Shown here: piece by piece, positions 8,049 to 15,269 of the stretch | Numbering within the stretch: position 1 is the stretch's first letter | How the letters are laid out: every line of letters begins with the position of its first letter | Origin: a virus | Virus record (IMG/VR): IMGVR_UViG_3300017613_001770 | Span: 1 to 21,413 of that record | DNA length: 21,413 nt | Strand: one strand, 5' to 3' | The notes under the pieces: generated by a model | What the model was told of the DNA's origin: nothing | Seen by the model: only the letters and a program-made list of their open reading frames with translations | Database searches by the model: none | Position numbers and translations under genes: made by a program

Positions 8049-9530
8049 TCAACTATAGCTATAAATCAAACTGCCAAGACCTATGTCCCTAGATATTAGT
8101 GAATCCAGTTCGGAGACAGATATCATTCCAGAAACTTCCTTTAACTCTTCTATCATTAGCGAATTAAGATATACTTCATACACTAATTCAATTGGGTGTA
8201 CTAATACGGCCTCCGCTGCATAGCCTAAAACAATTAAATCATCATACTCGGCTAAAATATTGTTATCGACACTGAGATGAGCTAAGTAAGTTGCAAGCGC
8301 TAACGAGTCTACAGAGGTAGTTATAGCATGCCCAACAATTGACGAGTGTTCTGAAACAACTAAGGTATCATACCCAGCCGAAACACTAGTTGCAGCATTA
8401 ACTTGTGCAGAGAATGTCGTAATTGCTAAGGTATCTACAAAAGCAGTAAAGCTAATACCAGCTGCAATATCTGCTGTATTTCCAGTAAGTGCTAATGAAT
8501 CAACTACGGTAGTAATACTTGTCTCAGCACTTATAGCTGCAGTATATTCTACTAGTGTTAAAGCAGCTACGGCTGCAAAGATATGTACTTCTTCAGCAAT
8601 CTCTACATTTGCTATATATGTAGAGATAACCAACGTATCTAGACTAGCACTAACGACTGTATCCGCTTTAATTCCTGCAGTATTTGATACAAGAGTTAAT
8701 GCAGCCGTAGTTGCGTTAACCTGGAAAGACTCCCAGTGAAAATCACCTTCATCCAACCAATTAAAGCCATCTTCATCTAAGAAACTAAACAGACCAATGT
8801 TAATCGAAGCTGTATTTTCGGACAAAGTTAATACATGAACACTTGCTGAAACAGCACACTCCGCATTTATTATAGCTCCATATGTAGTTATGCTAACCAC
8901 GCCAAGATTAGCAGCTATATTTACTTCTAACACTACTATTGCAGCATTTTCAGTAAGTGTTAATGAAATGAAGCCTGTAAAGATGTCTATTGACTCTCTT
9001 ACCCAAACATCGTCGGAGGTATCAACCCACTGGTCATCAGATGTATCTATCCAAGCATCACTGAGGTGATAAGCTACTACTGTTGATGTGTAAGTAGTTA
9101 TTACAAGGGTATCTATGCCAGTTGACAGACTTGTGTCCGCCTTTACACTTGCAGTCTTTTCATCAACAACTAGAGTATCTACTCCAGTCTCAACATATAT
9201 TTGTGCATTAACTGTAGCAGCGTTTTCACTAATCGTTAATGCAACTATAGCTGCAGATACAGTAATACCAAGATTGACAGCTGCTAAATTTTCAGCTATG
9301 GCCAAGACGCCAGTCGATGCAAGTAGATTTGTGTCAACTTTTATTGTAGCGCTATTTTCAGCTACAACAAGTGTGTCAACACTAACATCAACATTAGTTG
9401 TAGCGTTGACAGTGGCTGTATATGTAGCAATCGTCAATGCAGCGGTGGTTGTAATAACCTCTACACCAGCCCAAATATCATCAGCAGTATCTACCCACTG
9501 ATCGTCAACAGTATCTATCCAGTTTGCCAC
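8049..9530 (-). CDS. 22-residue-repeat protein with tryptophan motifs (493 aa)
   Basis: The start is GTG at 9530, immediately after the upstream stop (TAAGTG), with GAGGA a few bases upstream. There is no signal peptide. The protein is almost wholly repeats. About 17 tandem units of 22 residues follow the pattern L-[TVA]-[IVL]-x-x-[NY]-x-A-x-[VI] (examples LTISENAATVNAQ, LVVDEKTASVKAD, LVITTYTSTV). Three tryptophan motifs punctuate them: WIDTVDDQWVDTADDIW at residues 4-20, a near copy at 160-176, and the shorter WLDEGDFHW at 258-266. This divides the repeats into blocks of about 6, 3 and 8. The last 40 residues are non-repeat (ELKEVSGMISVSELDSLIS). Regular 22-residue beta units suggest a solenoid or fibrous shaft, so a tail-fibre shaft is likely. 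I do not recognise a named family. Confidence 0.8.
   Translation of the reverse strand: MANWIDTVDDQWVDTADDIWAGVEVITTTAALTIATYTATVNATTNVDVSVDTLVVAENSATIKVDTNLLASTGVLAIAENLAAVNLGITVSAAIVALTISENAATVNAQIYVETGVDTLVVDEKTASVKADTSLSTGIDTLVITTYTSTVVAYHLSDAWIDTSDDQWVDTSDDVWVRESIDIFTGFISLTLTENAAIVVLEVNIAANLGVVSITTYGAIINAECAVSASVHVLTLSENTASINIGLFSFLDEDGFNWLDEGDFHWESFQVNATTAALTLVSNTAGIKADTVVSASLDTLVISTYIANVEIAEEVHIFAAVAALTLVEYTAAISAETSITTVVDSLALTGNTADIAAGISFTAFVDTLAITTFSAQVNAATSVSAGYDTLVVSEHSSIVGHAITTSVDSLALATYLAHLSVDNNILAEYDDLIVLGYAAEAVLVHPIELVYEVYLNSLMIEELKEVSGMISVSELDSLISRDIGLGSLIYSYS
8172..9437 (-). repeat. Array of about 17 degenerate 66-bp (22-codon) repeats
   Basis: The repeat lies in the protein: successive units begin at Leu residues 32, 54, 76, 98, 120 and 142, then 190 and 212, and continue from residue 278 to about 453, mostly at exactly 22 residues. 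The nucleotide copies are diverged, so the period is kept by selection on the protein and not by recent duplication. Confidence 0.85.
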
Positions 9531-10247
9531 TTAATCCTCAGTTGTCCAAGTACCTATATAACCACCAGTATAAATATCATATGTCCCGTCATCTCCCTTG
9601 AGACACATAACCTTGACAGCAGATCCTATAACTTGATCAGCGTCGATATATTCTCCGTCTTCACCAGGAGAAAAATCAACTATTGAATTACTCCCATTTG
9701 GAATAACGCGCAAGTCATATGTAGTGTCCATATTATAAATAACTACATTCCAACCTTCTGCACTTTCGTCACATAATGGACACGTAAATGTCATAAGTTC
9801 TCCTGCACCTGCATTCGTGAATACCTTACCTGAATCTTCTATTGTTAATACATAAGGGGATGTTTTATGTTCTATATTATGATAAAAGTTAAAGTCTACA
9901 CGATGCCAGCAATCTGTTGGCCCTGTACCATCTATTCGCTGTATTCCATCTGCAGCAGGAGAACAATCAGCACCATCATCATAAGTATAAAAGTAAACAT
10001 CTGAATCGGCACCATCTTCTTCAATCACTATAACCCAATCGCCATCAGACATGCCAGCGATTTCATCTACATTGCTTGAGCCCTGAGTAGTACGGCCATC
10101 ACGCCAGCGAGCATCTGCTCCTGCTAATTCAGTTAATGCAGTAGGCGCACTTATTTTTTCTAACCTTGTAACTCTTTCTTCAAGACCCGTATAATGCACG
10201 CAAGCTGAAAGAACTATGCAACAGAAACCCAAACCCAACTTTTTCAT
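9531..10247 (-). CDS. Phage-encoded lipoprotein with fibre-type domain (238 aa)
   Basis: Starts at ATG 10247 with AAGGGG about 8 nt upstream. The N-terminus MKKLGLGFCCIVLSAC has a lipobox (LSAC, modified Cys at residue 16), which predicts export and lipid anchoring. A short coiled-coil-like stretch follows (TGLEERVTRLEKI). After that come a beta-rich domain with DARWRDGRTTQGSSNVDEI and SDGDWVIVIEED, and a C-terminal domain with SPYVLTIEDSGKVFTN and EGWNVVIYNMDTTYDLRVIP. The last domain matches the style of knob or head domains of marine phage tail fibres. Cys occurs in pairs (CPLC; DC...DC), consistent with disulfides after export. It is the first base of a stop-start junction with the GTG of the 22-residue-repeat gene. 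Whether it ends up in the virion or on the host envelope cannot be told from sequence. Confidence 0.75.
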   Translation of the reverse strand: MKKLGLGFCCIVLSACVHYTGLEERVTRLEKISAPTALTELAGADARWRDGRTTQGSSNVDEIAGMSDGDWVIVIEEDGADSDVYFYTYDDGADCSPAADGIQRIDGTGPTDCWHRVDFNFYHNIEHKTSPYVLTIEDSGKVFTNAGAGELMTFTCPLCDESAEGWNVVIYNMDTTYDLRVIPNGSNSIVDFSPGEDGEYIDADQVIGSAVKVMCLKGDDGTYDIYTGGYIGTWTTED

Positions 10248-10251
10248 TTTT

Positions 10252-10380
10252 TTACCCCTTTTGCGGACAACTTACATTGATACTTATGATATTAGGAGGA
10301 TCAATGTTTTTCGGTTTACAACTATCTATCGATGTACATGAAAATAGGATAGCCAATAAACCCACTAATATAATTTTTAT
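10252..10380 (-). CDS. Micro-lipoprotein (42 aa) lacking a normal start codon
   Basis: The frame encodes (M)KIILVGLLAILFSCTSIDSC followed by KPKNIDPPNIISINVSC-PQKG. It has a short hydrophobic core and a lipobox-like LFSC, and its stop at 10252-10254 precedes the next gene by a few bases. There is no ATG. At the expected place (10380-10378) the codon is ATA, overlapping the upstream TAA as ATAA, exactly where ATGA would give the usual 4-bp start/stop overlap. A single G-to-A change explains both. The alternatives are a GTG at 10365, which leaves only a short signal, or initiation at ATA/ATT. It may be a real tiny lysis-type or exclusion-type lipoprotein, or a gene recently silenced. The C-terminal motif IDPPN...CP is shared with the upstream gene. 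Confidence 0.45.
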   Translation of the reverse strand: MKIILVGLLAILFSCTSIDSCKPKNIDPPNIISINVSCPQKG

Positions 10381-10742
10381 GGACAAGTCACTGTCCCATT
10401 TGTAATATCAGGCGGATCAATGTCTGCCGGTATATCACAAGCCACTGTCTGATTAAACGGTGCTGACCAGTTGATTTTCTGTAAAACTGTCGGATCAGAA
10501 CCAAGTGTATATTCCTGTACCGCACCTACACGATAAGTATAATCGCCATCTACCCTATTCATTAGCTGTATTTCCGTACATCCTGGCTCACAAGTCTGGG
10601 TTAAGACGTTTCCGTTCTCTTCCACTGCATAGAAATCGACTAAGGCATCGTCAGTTGACGGAACTATGGTTAATGTCACTGTCCCTGCAAAAGCAAAAAC
10701 AGGGATTAAGATTGCCGCTAAAATCATTACTAATGTTTTCAT
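10377..10742 (-). CDS. Small exported beta-rich protein (121 aa)
   Basis: Starts at ATG 10742 with GGAG about 7 nt upstream. Residues 1-19 are a signal peptide (MKTLVMILAAILIPVFAFAG). The mature part has TVTLTIVPSTDDALVDFYAV, CEPGCTEIQL and VDGDYTYRVGAVQEY, which read like the strands of one fibronectin-III or Ig-like domain. It has four Cys in the mature protein (CEPGC, CD, CP), plausible for two disulfides in an oxidising compartment. It ends with DIDPPDITNGTVTCP, a motif echoed by the micro-lipoprotein that follows. It may be a single adhesion domain or a partner of the larger exported ConA-like protein encoded 10 bp upstream. No enzyme signature is seen. Confidence 0.7.
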   Translation of the reverse strand: MKTLVMILAAILIPVFAFAGTVTLTIVPSTDDALVDFYAVEENGNVLTQTCEPGCTEIQLMNRVDGDYTYRVGAVQEYTLGSDPTVLQKINWSAPFNQTVACDIPADIDPPDITNGTVTCP

Positions 10743-10752
10743 GTTTTTCTCC

Positions 10753-11913
10753 TTAATAAATTATACAGATTCCAACAAATACTGCGCTATTGTTTGTAAC
10801 AGAATCGCTCACTATGGCTGCAAGGTCATTGCCCGCCTCATCTTCCTCCGAGTCTGTATCTCCATTGAAATCAATATTAACCGTATCGTTTCTGTCAATA
10901 TCTTGGTCAATAGTATATATATGGGATGTCGTGCCATCACCCGATGAATAGGTAATACCTATTCCATCTCCTGCTTTGGTACAATCAAGATCCCAATCAG
11001 AATCATTATATCCGCTGCCCTGTGTTACCGCTTCGTCAAATACAAGGGTCAGGGTATTACCATCCGCAGCGATTGTGGCAGACGAGAGTTCGGGTGGGTC
11101 TTCATCGCCGCCATCCTCTATAAACGAATCTGAAATTATAATATCATCGTAGTACATAACTTCATTATTATCAAAACCATGATTTCTATATCCCCAATAC
11201 CACGTTGAATTCCAGTTTGCTCCAGTGTCATATAAATTACCTGTATAATGATATGATGGGCTTCCTTCTGTATCATTATTTTCCCATATTTTGAGATAAT
11301 CGTTGTCACCATTTTCATACATAGCAAATTGAAAATGATACCATGTATTTGTTGCTATTGGATTAGCAAGTCCATCACCATCCTCCGCAACAATGGAATG
11401 ACCGGCTGCTATAATAGCAGCTCTTCCTCCTGAAGTTTTTGGGGGAAATGTTCGAGGTGAAAGGTATATAACAATCACACCATGTGTGCTATCGCCCTCA
11501 GCTGTATTATGTTTTACTATAACTCTGTCATCTCCTGCATAAATATCAGGGAATTTGTATTCATGCCCCCACCCAGAACAAGAATTGCTCCATGTGTAGG
11601 TATTTCCAGAATCCCCATATTTAATCCAAAAACTATGATAGACTGGATTTCCAACCCCTATAGAGGCTGTTTGCCACCCGATATATGTTTGTTCGCAGCA
11701 CGTTCCAGAACCAGAAGAATTAAGAGTATCTTTCCATACCCATCCTCTATCGCCACCTTCATTGAACCTCACTCCAGGAGCACAGGTTTCTGTAGCTCTT
11801 TTGGATATATCATACGATGTATCCTCAAAATCTTCATCTTTAAGAACAGCAGAAAACGCAATAGTAGGAACAAAAACCAATAAAGCTATTATTTTACTCA
11901 CATGTCGCATCAT
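10753..11913 (-). CDS. Exported ConA-like (polysaccharide-lyase-fold) protein with C-terminal Ig-like domain (386 aa)
   Basis: Starts at ATG 11913, overlapping the end of the preceding gene by 20 bp; AAGGTG lies 10 nt upstream, a longer spacing than usual. Residues 1-21 are a signal peptide (KIIALLVFVPTIAFS). Residues about 24-265 have the pattern of a concanavalin-type jelly roll used by polysaccharide lyases and heparinase-like enzymes: VYHSFWIKYGD, WGHEYKFPDIYAGDD, TNTWYHFQFAMYENG, MYYDDIIISDS. Residues about 271-370 resemble a SwmB-type Ig-like adhesion domain (PPELSSATIAADGNTLTLVFDEAVT, then DWDLDCTKAGDGIGITY). Many Cys are paired. A carbohydrate-binding or depolymerising secreted protein is likely. 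I cannot identify catalytic residues with certainty. Confidence 0.75.
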   Translation of the reverse strand: MMRHVSKIIALLVFVPTIAFSAVLKDEDFEDTSYDISKRATETCAPGVRFNEGGDRGWVWKDTLNSSGSGTCCEQTYIGWQTASIGVGNPVYHSFWIKYGDSGNTYTWSNSCSGWGHEYKFPDIYAGDDRVIVKHNTAEGDSTHGVIVIYLSPRTFPPKTSGGRAAIIAAGHSIVAEDGDGLANPIATNTWYHFQFAMYENGDNDYLKIWENNDTEGSPSYHYTGNLYDTGANWNSTWYWGYRNHGFDNNEVMYYDDIIISDSFIEDGGDEDPPELSSATIAADGNTLTLVFDEAVTQGSGYNDSDWDLDCTKAGDGIGITYSSGDGTTSHIYTIDQDIDRNDTVNIDFNGDTDSEEDEAGNDLAAIVSDSVTNNSAVFVGICIIY

Positions 11914-12709
11914 AAGTTGAATACACCTTTATATAAGTAATATGAAACTCATCCGTCATATCTAAACCATACTCAAACTCACCTGCCGTTAATGTATCAA
12001 CAGCAGTAGAAAAAGGAGTAAGTGTATCTCCTGTGTCCTCTGTGCAGTCAGTAGGGTTTGCATCTGTACCTAAGCATATTTTGTGATTATCGTTGGTATC
12101 ATCCCATGTATATTTTAAGGTTGTCCATGTTGATGTCGATATTGGCCCAGCCTCAGTAACATTTTCCCCAGAACCATTACCTCTATAAAGACCCCTAACT
12201 CTTCCATCAGATAATATATATATTGATGCTACATTAGAAGAATTAAAAGAAAATTCTACAATTTGAGTGTTACCTGTTAAGGCTTGCATTTCACAGCGAA
12301 CACATATAGTACCTACAGTATCATCAAGAAGGTCGTCAGTAGCGACAACCCACCGATAACCCTCATCAGCCGCATTTATTTGTATACCAATATCACCGCC
12401 GCCTTCTCCATAATCTGTGCCAACACCGAATGTACCATTTGAGCTACCGTCTTTTTGTGATGCTTGAGAATTATAGCATATCTTATCGGTATCACTTGGA
12501 TAATTACCGCCCCAGGCTGACAAATAACTTGACCCTGATGGACAGTCGCTACCCCCACTCGCAATTGTAACCCCAACCGCCTCATCAATACTTTCAACCC
12601 CCACAAACGTGTCAATACTCTCAATCCCCACAAACGTGTCTATCTCAGCATTGGCAGGAGTTGAGCATAGTAATAAAACACTTAATATTAACCATTTGAG
12701 ATACTTCAT
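11894..12709 (-). CDS. Exported ConA/LamG-like protein with N-terminal 9-residue repeats (271 aa)
   Basis: The frame is open further upstream, but I choose ATG 12709. It gives a clean signal peptide (MKYLKWLILSVLLLCSTPANA), has GGAG 7 nt upstream, and follows the preceding TGA directly. After cleavage at ANA, residues 23-49 hold three 9-residue units (IDTFVGIES, IDTFVGVES, IDEAVGVTI). A beta-sandwich follows, with GYRWVVATDDLLDDTVGTICV, NTQIVEFSFNSSNVASIYIL, TWTTLKYTWDDTNDNHKICLG and a terminal FHITYIKVY, the strand order expected of a LamG/ConA lectin domain. It is Cys-rich (CPSG, IC, CVRC, IC, DC, TCE). It is probably a surface glycan-binding protein and could work with the next, also ConA-like, gene. 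Confidence 0.75.
   Translation of the reverse strand: MKYLKWLILSVLLLCSTPANAEIDTFVGIESIDTFVGVESIDEAVGVTIASGGSDCPSGSSYLSAWGGNYPSDTDKICYNSQASQKDGSSNGTFGVGTDYGEGGGDIGIQINAADEGYRWVVATDDLLDDTVGTICVRCEMQALTGNTQIVEFSFNSSNVASIYILSDGRVRGLYRGNGSGENVTEAGPISTSTWTTLKYTWDDTNDNHKICLGTDANPTDCTEDTGDTLTPFSTAVDTLTAGEFEYGLDMTDEFHITYIKVYSTYDATCE
12563..12643 (-). repeat. Three tandem 27-bp (9-codon) repeats
   Basis: Units encode IDTFVGIES, IDTFVGVES and IDEAVGVTI. The first two are nearly identical in DNA as well, with CACAAACGTGTC recurring on the + strand, so this array is younger than the other coding repeats in the window. Confidence 0.8.
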
Positions 12710-12710
12710 A

Positions 12711-14312
12711 TCAACTCCCATCGTCTGTAAAGAATGTTGGTGCAGGAAAGACCACAATATCTTCTTCTTGCATAACGCCAACCGCTGTCCAATAGTCGCC
12801 GTCCTCAAGGTCGATTTCATCTGCCGGGTCAAATAGGCCGTCAGTACCGCCAGCATCCACGACATAGACAATCTCGCCAGCCGTGTGTCCTGTCCACCCA
12901 TCATTTCTGATTACTCCACCAGATCCCAATAGACACACACCGACCAGATCTGTTTCTGCTGTGGCAGGCCAGGTATCGTTGGTTTCTACCGCATATCCAA
13001 TAGGCACACCAGTTGCATTCGCTTGGTCCACATAGCCATCGGTTTGCATCATGACCAGATCGAACTGAGCCACCGCATCACCTACCATAAACCAAACAAC
13101 CATACCACAAGAATAGGTATCATCAGCATCTGGGGTTCCATCAGCCTGCATACTCACAGTGTCACCACCATCTCCGACCGTAGTCGGACCTTCAAAAGTA
13201 TGTGTACCAGTATGAGTGTCTCCATCTGCCTCAGCAAAATCAGCTACATCTGCAATCTGGGCTTCAAGCTCGCTTTTAGCGTCAACCTCTGCTGTGCTGC
13301 CTCCCGATATGGCTATGAGGCCACTATAGGCATTTACGTCTGCTTCTAATCCACCTGCTTCGTGTGTAATCTGTGTGCCTGGGGAGGCATTAATGATAGC
13401 AATAATTTCATCGTCTGTGTCAACTAACGCCGCTACTGCATTAAGTTCAGCTTGGCTTGCTAAATCTGTCTCGCCATCCAAAAGATTTAACTCCGCAAAG
13501 CCTAATGTTTCAGCTACTCCTCCAAGCAAAGCCCACTGATTAGCAGATATTGTAGTTGCGTCTATAGCTTCAAGTTCCTGAAATTCAGTTAAGGTAACAG
13601 ACGCTCCATCCAGTGGGGTATTAATCTCTGATGCTGTAGCTGAAAGTCCTAGCGTAACTAACTGTGCTACATTGTTTGCATCGTCCCATAAGGCTATCCC
13701 CGCTGTAGTTGCACCACCTAAACCTGTCCACTGAGCCGCACTTATTGTTGTTGCGTCTATAGTTTCCAACTCTTGAAACTCGGTAAGCGTAACAGATGCA
13801 CCGTCAAGGGGAGTGTCTATTTCCGATTCTGTAGCGTTAACACCAAGTGCTATCAAGGCATTGGCGGGACTTGTGGGATTGTAGTTAGTTCCATCGGCCA
13901 CCCAAAAGTAGTTTGCTGTATTGGTCGCAGCAAAAATATCATCGCCTAAGATATGCAGGTCCATGCCGTAGAGATCAAGCAGCTTCCATCTTAAATCGCC
14001 TGCCTCATCTGGATCAATAATAGTCGGTTCAGACTCACCATCTCCTGAGTCGTCAGCGACATAAGGCATAAACGCATCGCCATAAGTTCCATCAGCTTCA
14101 AACATTCCGATCGCAGTGTCTTTTGCTACAACACCTGTGATCTTATCCAACTTTCCAGTTGTACCTCCTAACAGACCACCAGAAAAAGGATAAAACGAAG
14201 CTTCAGCTTCTTCTGTTCTAGTAGTTATCGGCTGCTCTGGTTTCCGCAGACTATCAACAGTTACACAGTTGGCAAACAATAGGACAAATGCTAATAGAAT
14301 AAACTTTTTCAT
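12711..14312 (-). CDS. Tail-fibre-type repeat protein with a lipoprotein signal (533 aa)
   Basis: Starts at ATG 14312, with AAGG about 10 nt upstream overlapping the previous stop. The N-terminus MKKFILLAFVLLFANC carries a lipobox (modified Cys at residue 16). A linker and a fibre-like domain follow (GDLRWKLLDLYG, GDDIFAATNTANYFWVADG). Then come two 65-residue repeats at about 156-220 and 221-285, each containing TPLDGASVTLTEFQELE and IDATTISAxQW; a partial third unit (ETLGFAELNLLDG) follows. This repeat type is familiar from the shafts of trimeric tail fibres of environmental phages. The C-terminal 200 residues include THTGTHTFEGPTTVGDGGD and a capsid-decoration-like beta domain (PIGYAVETND, GEIVYVVDAGG). 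The combination of lipobox and fibre is very unusual: virion fibres are normally cytoplasmic until assembly. Confidence 0.8.
   Translation of the reverse strand: MKKFILLAFVLLFANCVTVDSLRKPEQPITTRTEEAEASFYPFSGGLLGGTTGKLDKITGVVAKDTAIGMFEADGTYGDAFMPYVADDSGDGESEPTIIDPDEAGDLRWKLLDLYGMDLHILGDDIFAATNTANYFWVADGTNYNPTSPANALIALGVNATESEIDTPLDGASVTLTEFQELETIDATTISAAQWTGLGGATTAGIALWDDANNVAQLVTLGLSATASEINTPLDGASVTLTEFQELEAIDATTISANQWALLGGVAETLGFAELNLLDGETDLASQAELNAVAALVDTDDEIIAIINASPGTQITHEAGGLEADVNAYSGLIAISGGSTAEVDAKSELEAQIADVADFAEADGDTHTGTHTFEGPTTVGDGGDTVSMQADGTPDADDTYSCGMVVWFMVGDAVAQFDLVMMQTDGYVDQANATGVPIGYAVETNDTWPATAETDLVGVCLLGSGGVIRNDGWTGHTAGEIVYVVDAGGTDGLFDPADEIDLEDGDYWTAVGVMQEEDIVVFPAPTFFTDDGS
13458..13847 (-). 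repeat. Two 195-bp (65-codon) repeats in the fibre gene
   Basis: The best-conserved 28 residues, from TPLDGASV to ISAxQW, differ at only two positions between copies. About half of the codons for identical residues differ synonymously, for example ACT/ACC, CTT/TTA, GAG/GAA and AGT/TCT. The duplication is old and is kept by selection on the protein. Confidence 0.85.
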
Positions 14313-14324
14313 TGTCTTAACCTT

Positions 14325-14771
14325 TTATGCAAAGTTAATTTTTAAAGGATGATCATTCTCGGCTGTAGCTTTCCAGTAACGCCTTTCCATAGGCGTGCTG
14401 TCAGCAATATAAATACCCTCTGGACAGCCGAACAAATTCCCCTTATGATTCTTACTCATACCGCGCCATTTAGTCCCCCAAAGAAGCGAAATCGCCACTG
14501 GATATCTCTCTTCTCTAGGCAGGTTACCATTCTTCCAAGACAGATACCGCTTACGCCTCGTTTCAGCCTGAAACTGAAGTGCGTAGTTGTCACAGTCATT
14601 GAACTCACGTATGAAGTCCATTTCTGGAATCATTGACTTTTCAAGCAGCAGGCCAATCTGTGCCTCTGGTATTAGCCAGTATTTTTGATCCCAGAAAATT
14701 AGATCATCTGATTTTAGATAGGGCCAAATTTTAAGTATCTCCGTCCTGAGATACGCAGTATCTACTATCAT
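14325..14771 (-). CDS. DCD-motif phage protein, possible cysteine-peptidase-like fold (148 aa)
   Basis: I prefer ATG 14771 (MIVDTAYLRTEI), which has GGTGA about 6 nt upstream. An ATG at 14783 in the same frame would add four residues but lacks a ribosome-binding site. The protein has WPYLKSDDLIFWDQKYWLIP early, then FNDCDNYALQFQAETRRKR (Asp59-Cys60-Asp61), an aromatic segment AISLLWGTKWRG, SKNHKGNLF with His109, and IADSTPMERRYW with Asp124. A DCD-A motif followed by a conserved His and Asp recalls transglutaminase-like cysteine peptidases and related small phage proteins found near terminase genes. That comparison is only from motif order and spacing. It has no signal peptide. It is the first cytoplasmic-looking gene before the exported cassette. 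Confidence 0.65.
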   Translation of the reverse strand: MIVDTAYLRTEILKIWPYLKSDDLIFWDQKYWLIPEAQIGLLLEKSMIPEMDFIREFNDCDNYALQFQAETRRKRYLSWKNGNLPREERYPVAISLLWGTKWRGMSKNHKGNLFGCPEGIYIADSTPMERRYWKATAENDHPLKINFA

Positions 14772-14791
14772 TTTAGTCACCATTCATGAGT

Positions 14792-15229
14792 TTAGGTTAT
14801 AGTAAAGATTCCAGATGCATTCCACGTAATAGTTAGATCACCAGCAGTCATGTCTACTGGGCCATCAAGGTCTACAAAAGCTATTGCATCCTTTCCAGCA
14901 TCTGTGTAATTGTAGATAATTCCCCAATAGGCGTCCACATCATTGGCAGCATCCTGTGCCCAAGTCGGATTTGTAGCCGAGTCAAAGGTCATTACACCAG
15001 CTGCCTCAGATACCAACGCAGATAATGCACCAAGATCTGTACCATTATCTATGTAAGTCCCACCATCCCCAACTTGAGTAAAATCACCAATCACAGGTGT
15101 TGCCGTGCCTGCTGCTGGGGCTGCTGTGTTATCACAGATTGCACAGTAAAAATGGTCTGTGCTAGCCCAGTCACCGTCAAGCATCTTCGCTTTTGCCTCA
15201 TCAAATACTGTCACATCACCTCTTGCCAT
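14792..15229 (-). CDS. Phage structural-type protein (145 aa), unknown function
   Basis: I place the start at ATG 15229 (MARGDVTVFDEAKAKMLDGDW), with GGAGG 8 nt upstream and dyad copy 4 before it. The open frame upstream would read across the ribosome-binding site. The sequence has FYCAICDNTAAPAAGTATP, GGTYIDNGTDLGAL, WAQDAANDVDAYWGIIYNYTDAGKDAIAFVDL and GDLTITWNASGIFTIT. This beta-rich pattern, beginning MARG-VTVFDEAK and ending in TWNASGIF, is very frequent among uncultured phages next to structural genes. I recognise the family as a recurring phage structural-type protein of unknown function. It has no signal peptide or catalytic motif. Confidence 0.8.
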   Translation of the reverse strand: MARGDVTVFDEAKAKMLDGDWASTDHFYCAICDNTAAPAAGTATPVIGDFTQVGDGGTYIDNGTDLGALSALVSEAAGVMTFDSATNPTWAQDAANDVDAYWGIIYNYTDAGKDAIAFVDLDGPVDMTAGDLTITWNASGIFTIT

Positions 15230-15244
15230 CTTAATTACCTCCAA

Positions 15245-15269
15245 AGTTCGTTCAATTATTGAACAATCT
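15245..15269. repeat. Intercistronic dyad, copy 4
   Basis: Perfect core GTTCAAT-T-ATTGAAC at 15250-15264. The TAA stop of the membrane/coiled-coil gene (15256-15258) lies in the core, so its last residues KIVQ come from the element, as with copy 2. A GGAGG follows at once on the minus strand. Confidence 0.9.

Noticed and set aside
9115-9501. 128-aa open frame on the + strand
   Set aside because: Antisense shadow of the 22-codon repeats; its Val/Thr-rich pattern follows from the repeat codons.
11894-12904. Longer version of the 271-aa exported protein starting at 12904
   Set aside because: The extension is the fibre gene read out of frame; ATG 12709 gives a signal peptide and a ribosome-binding site.
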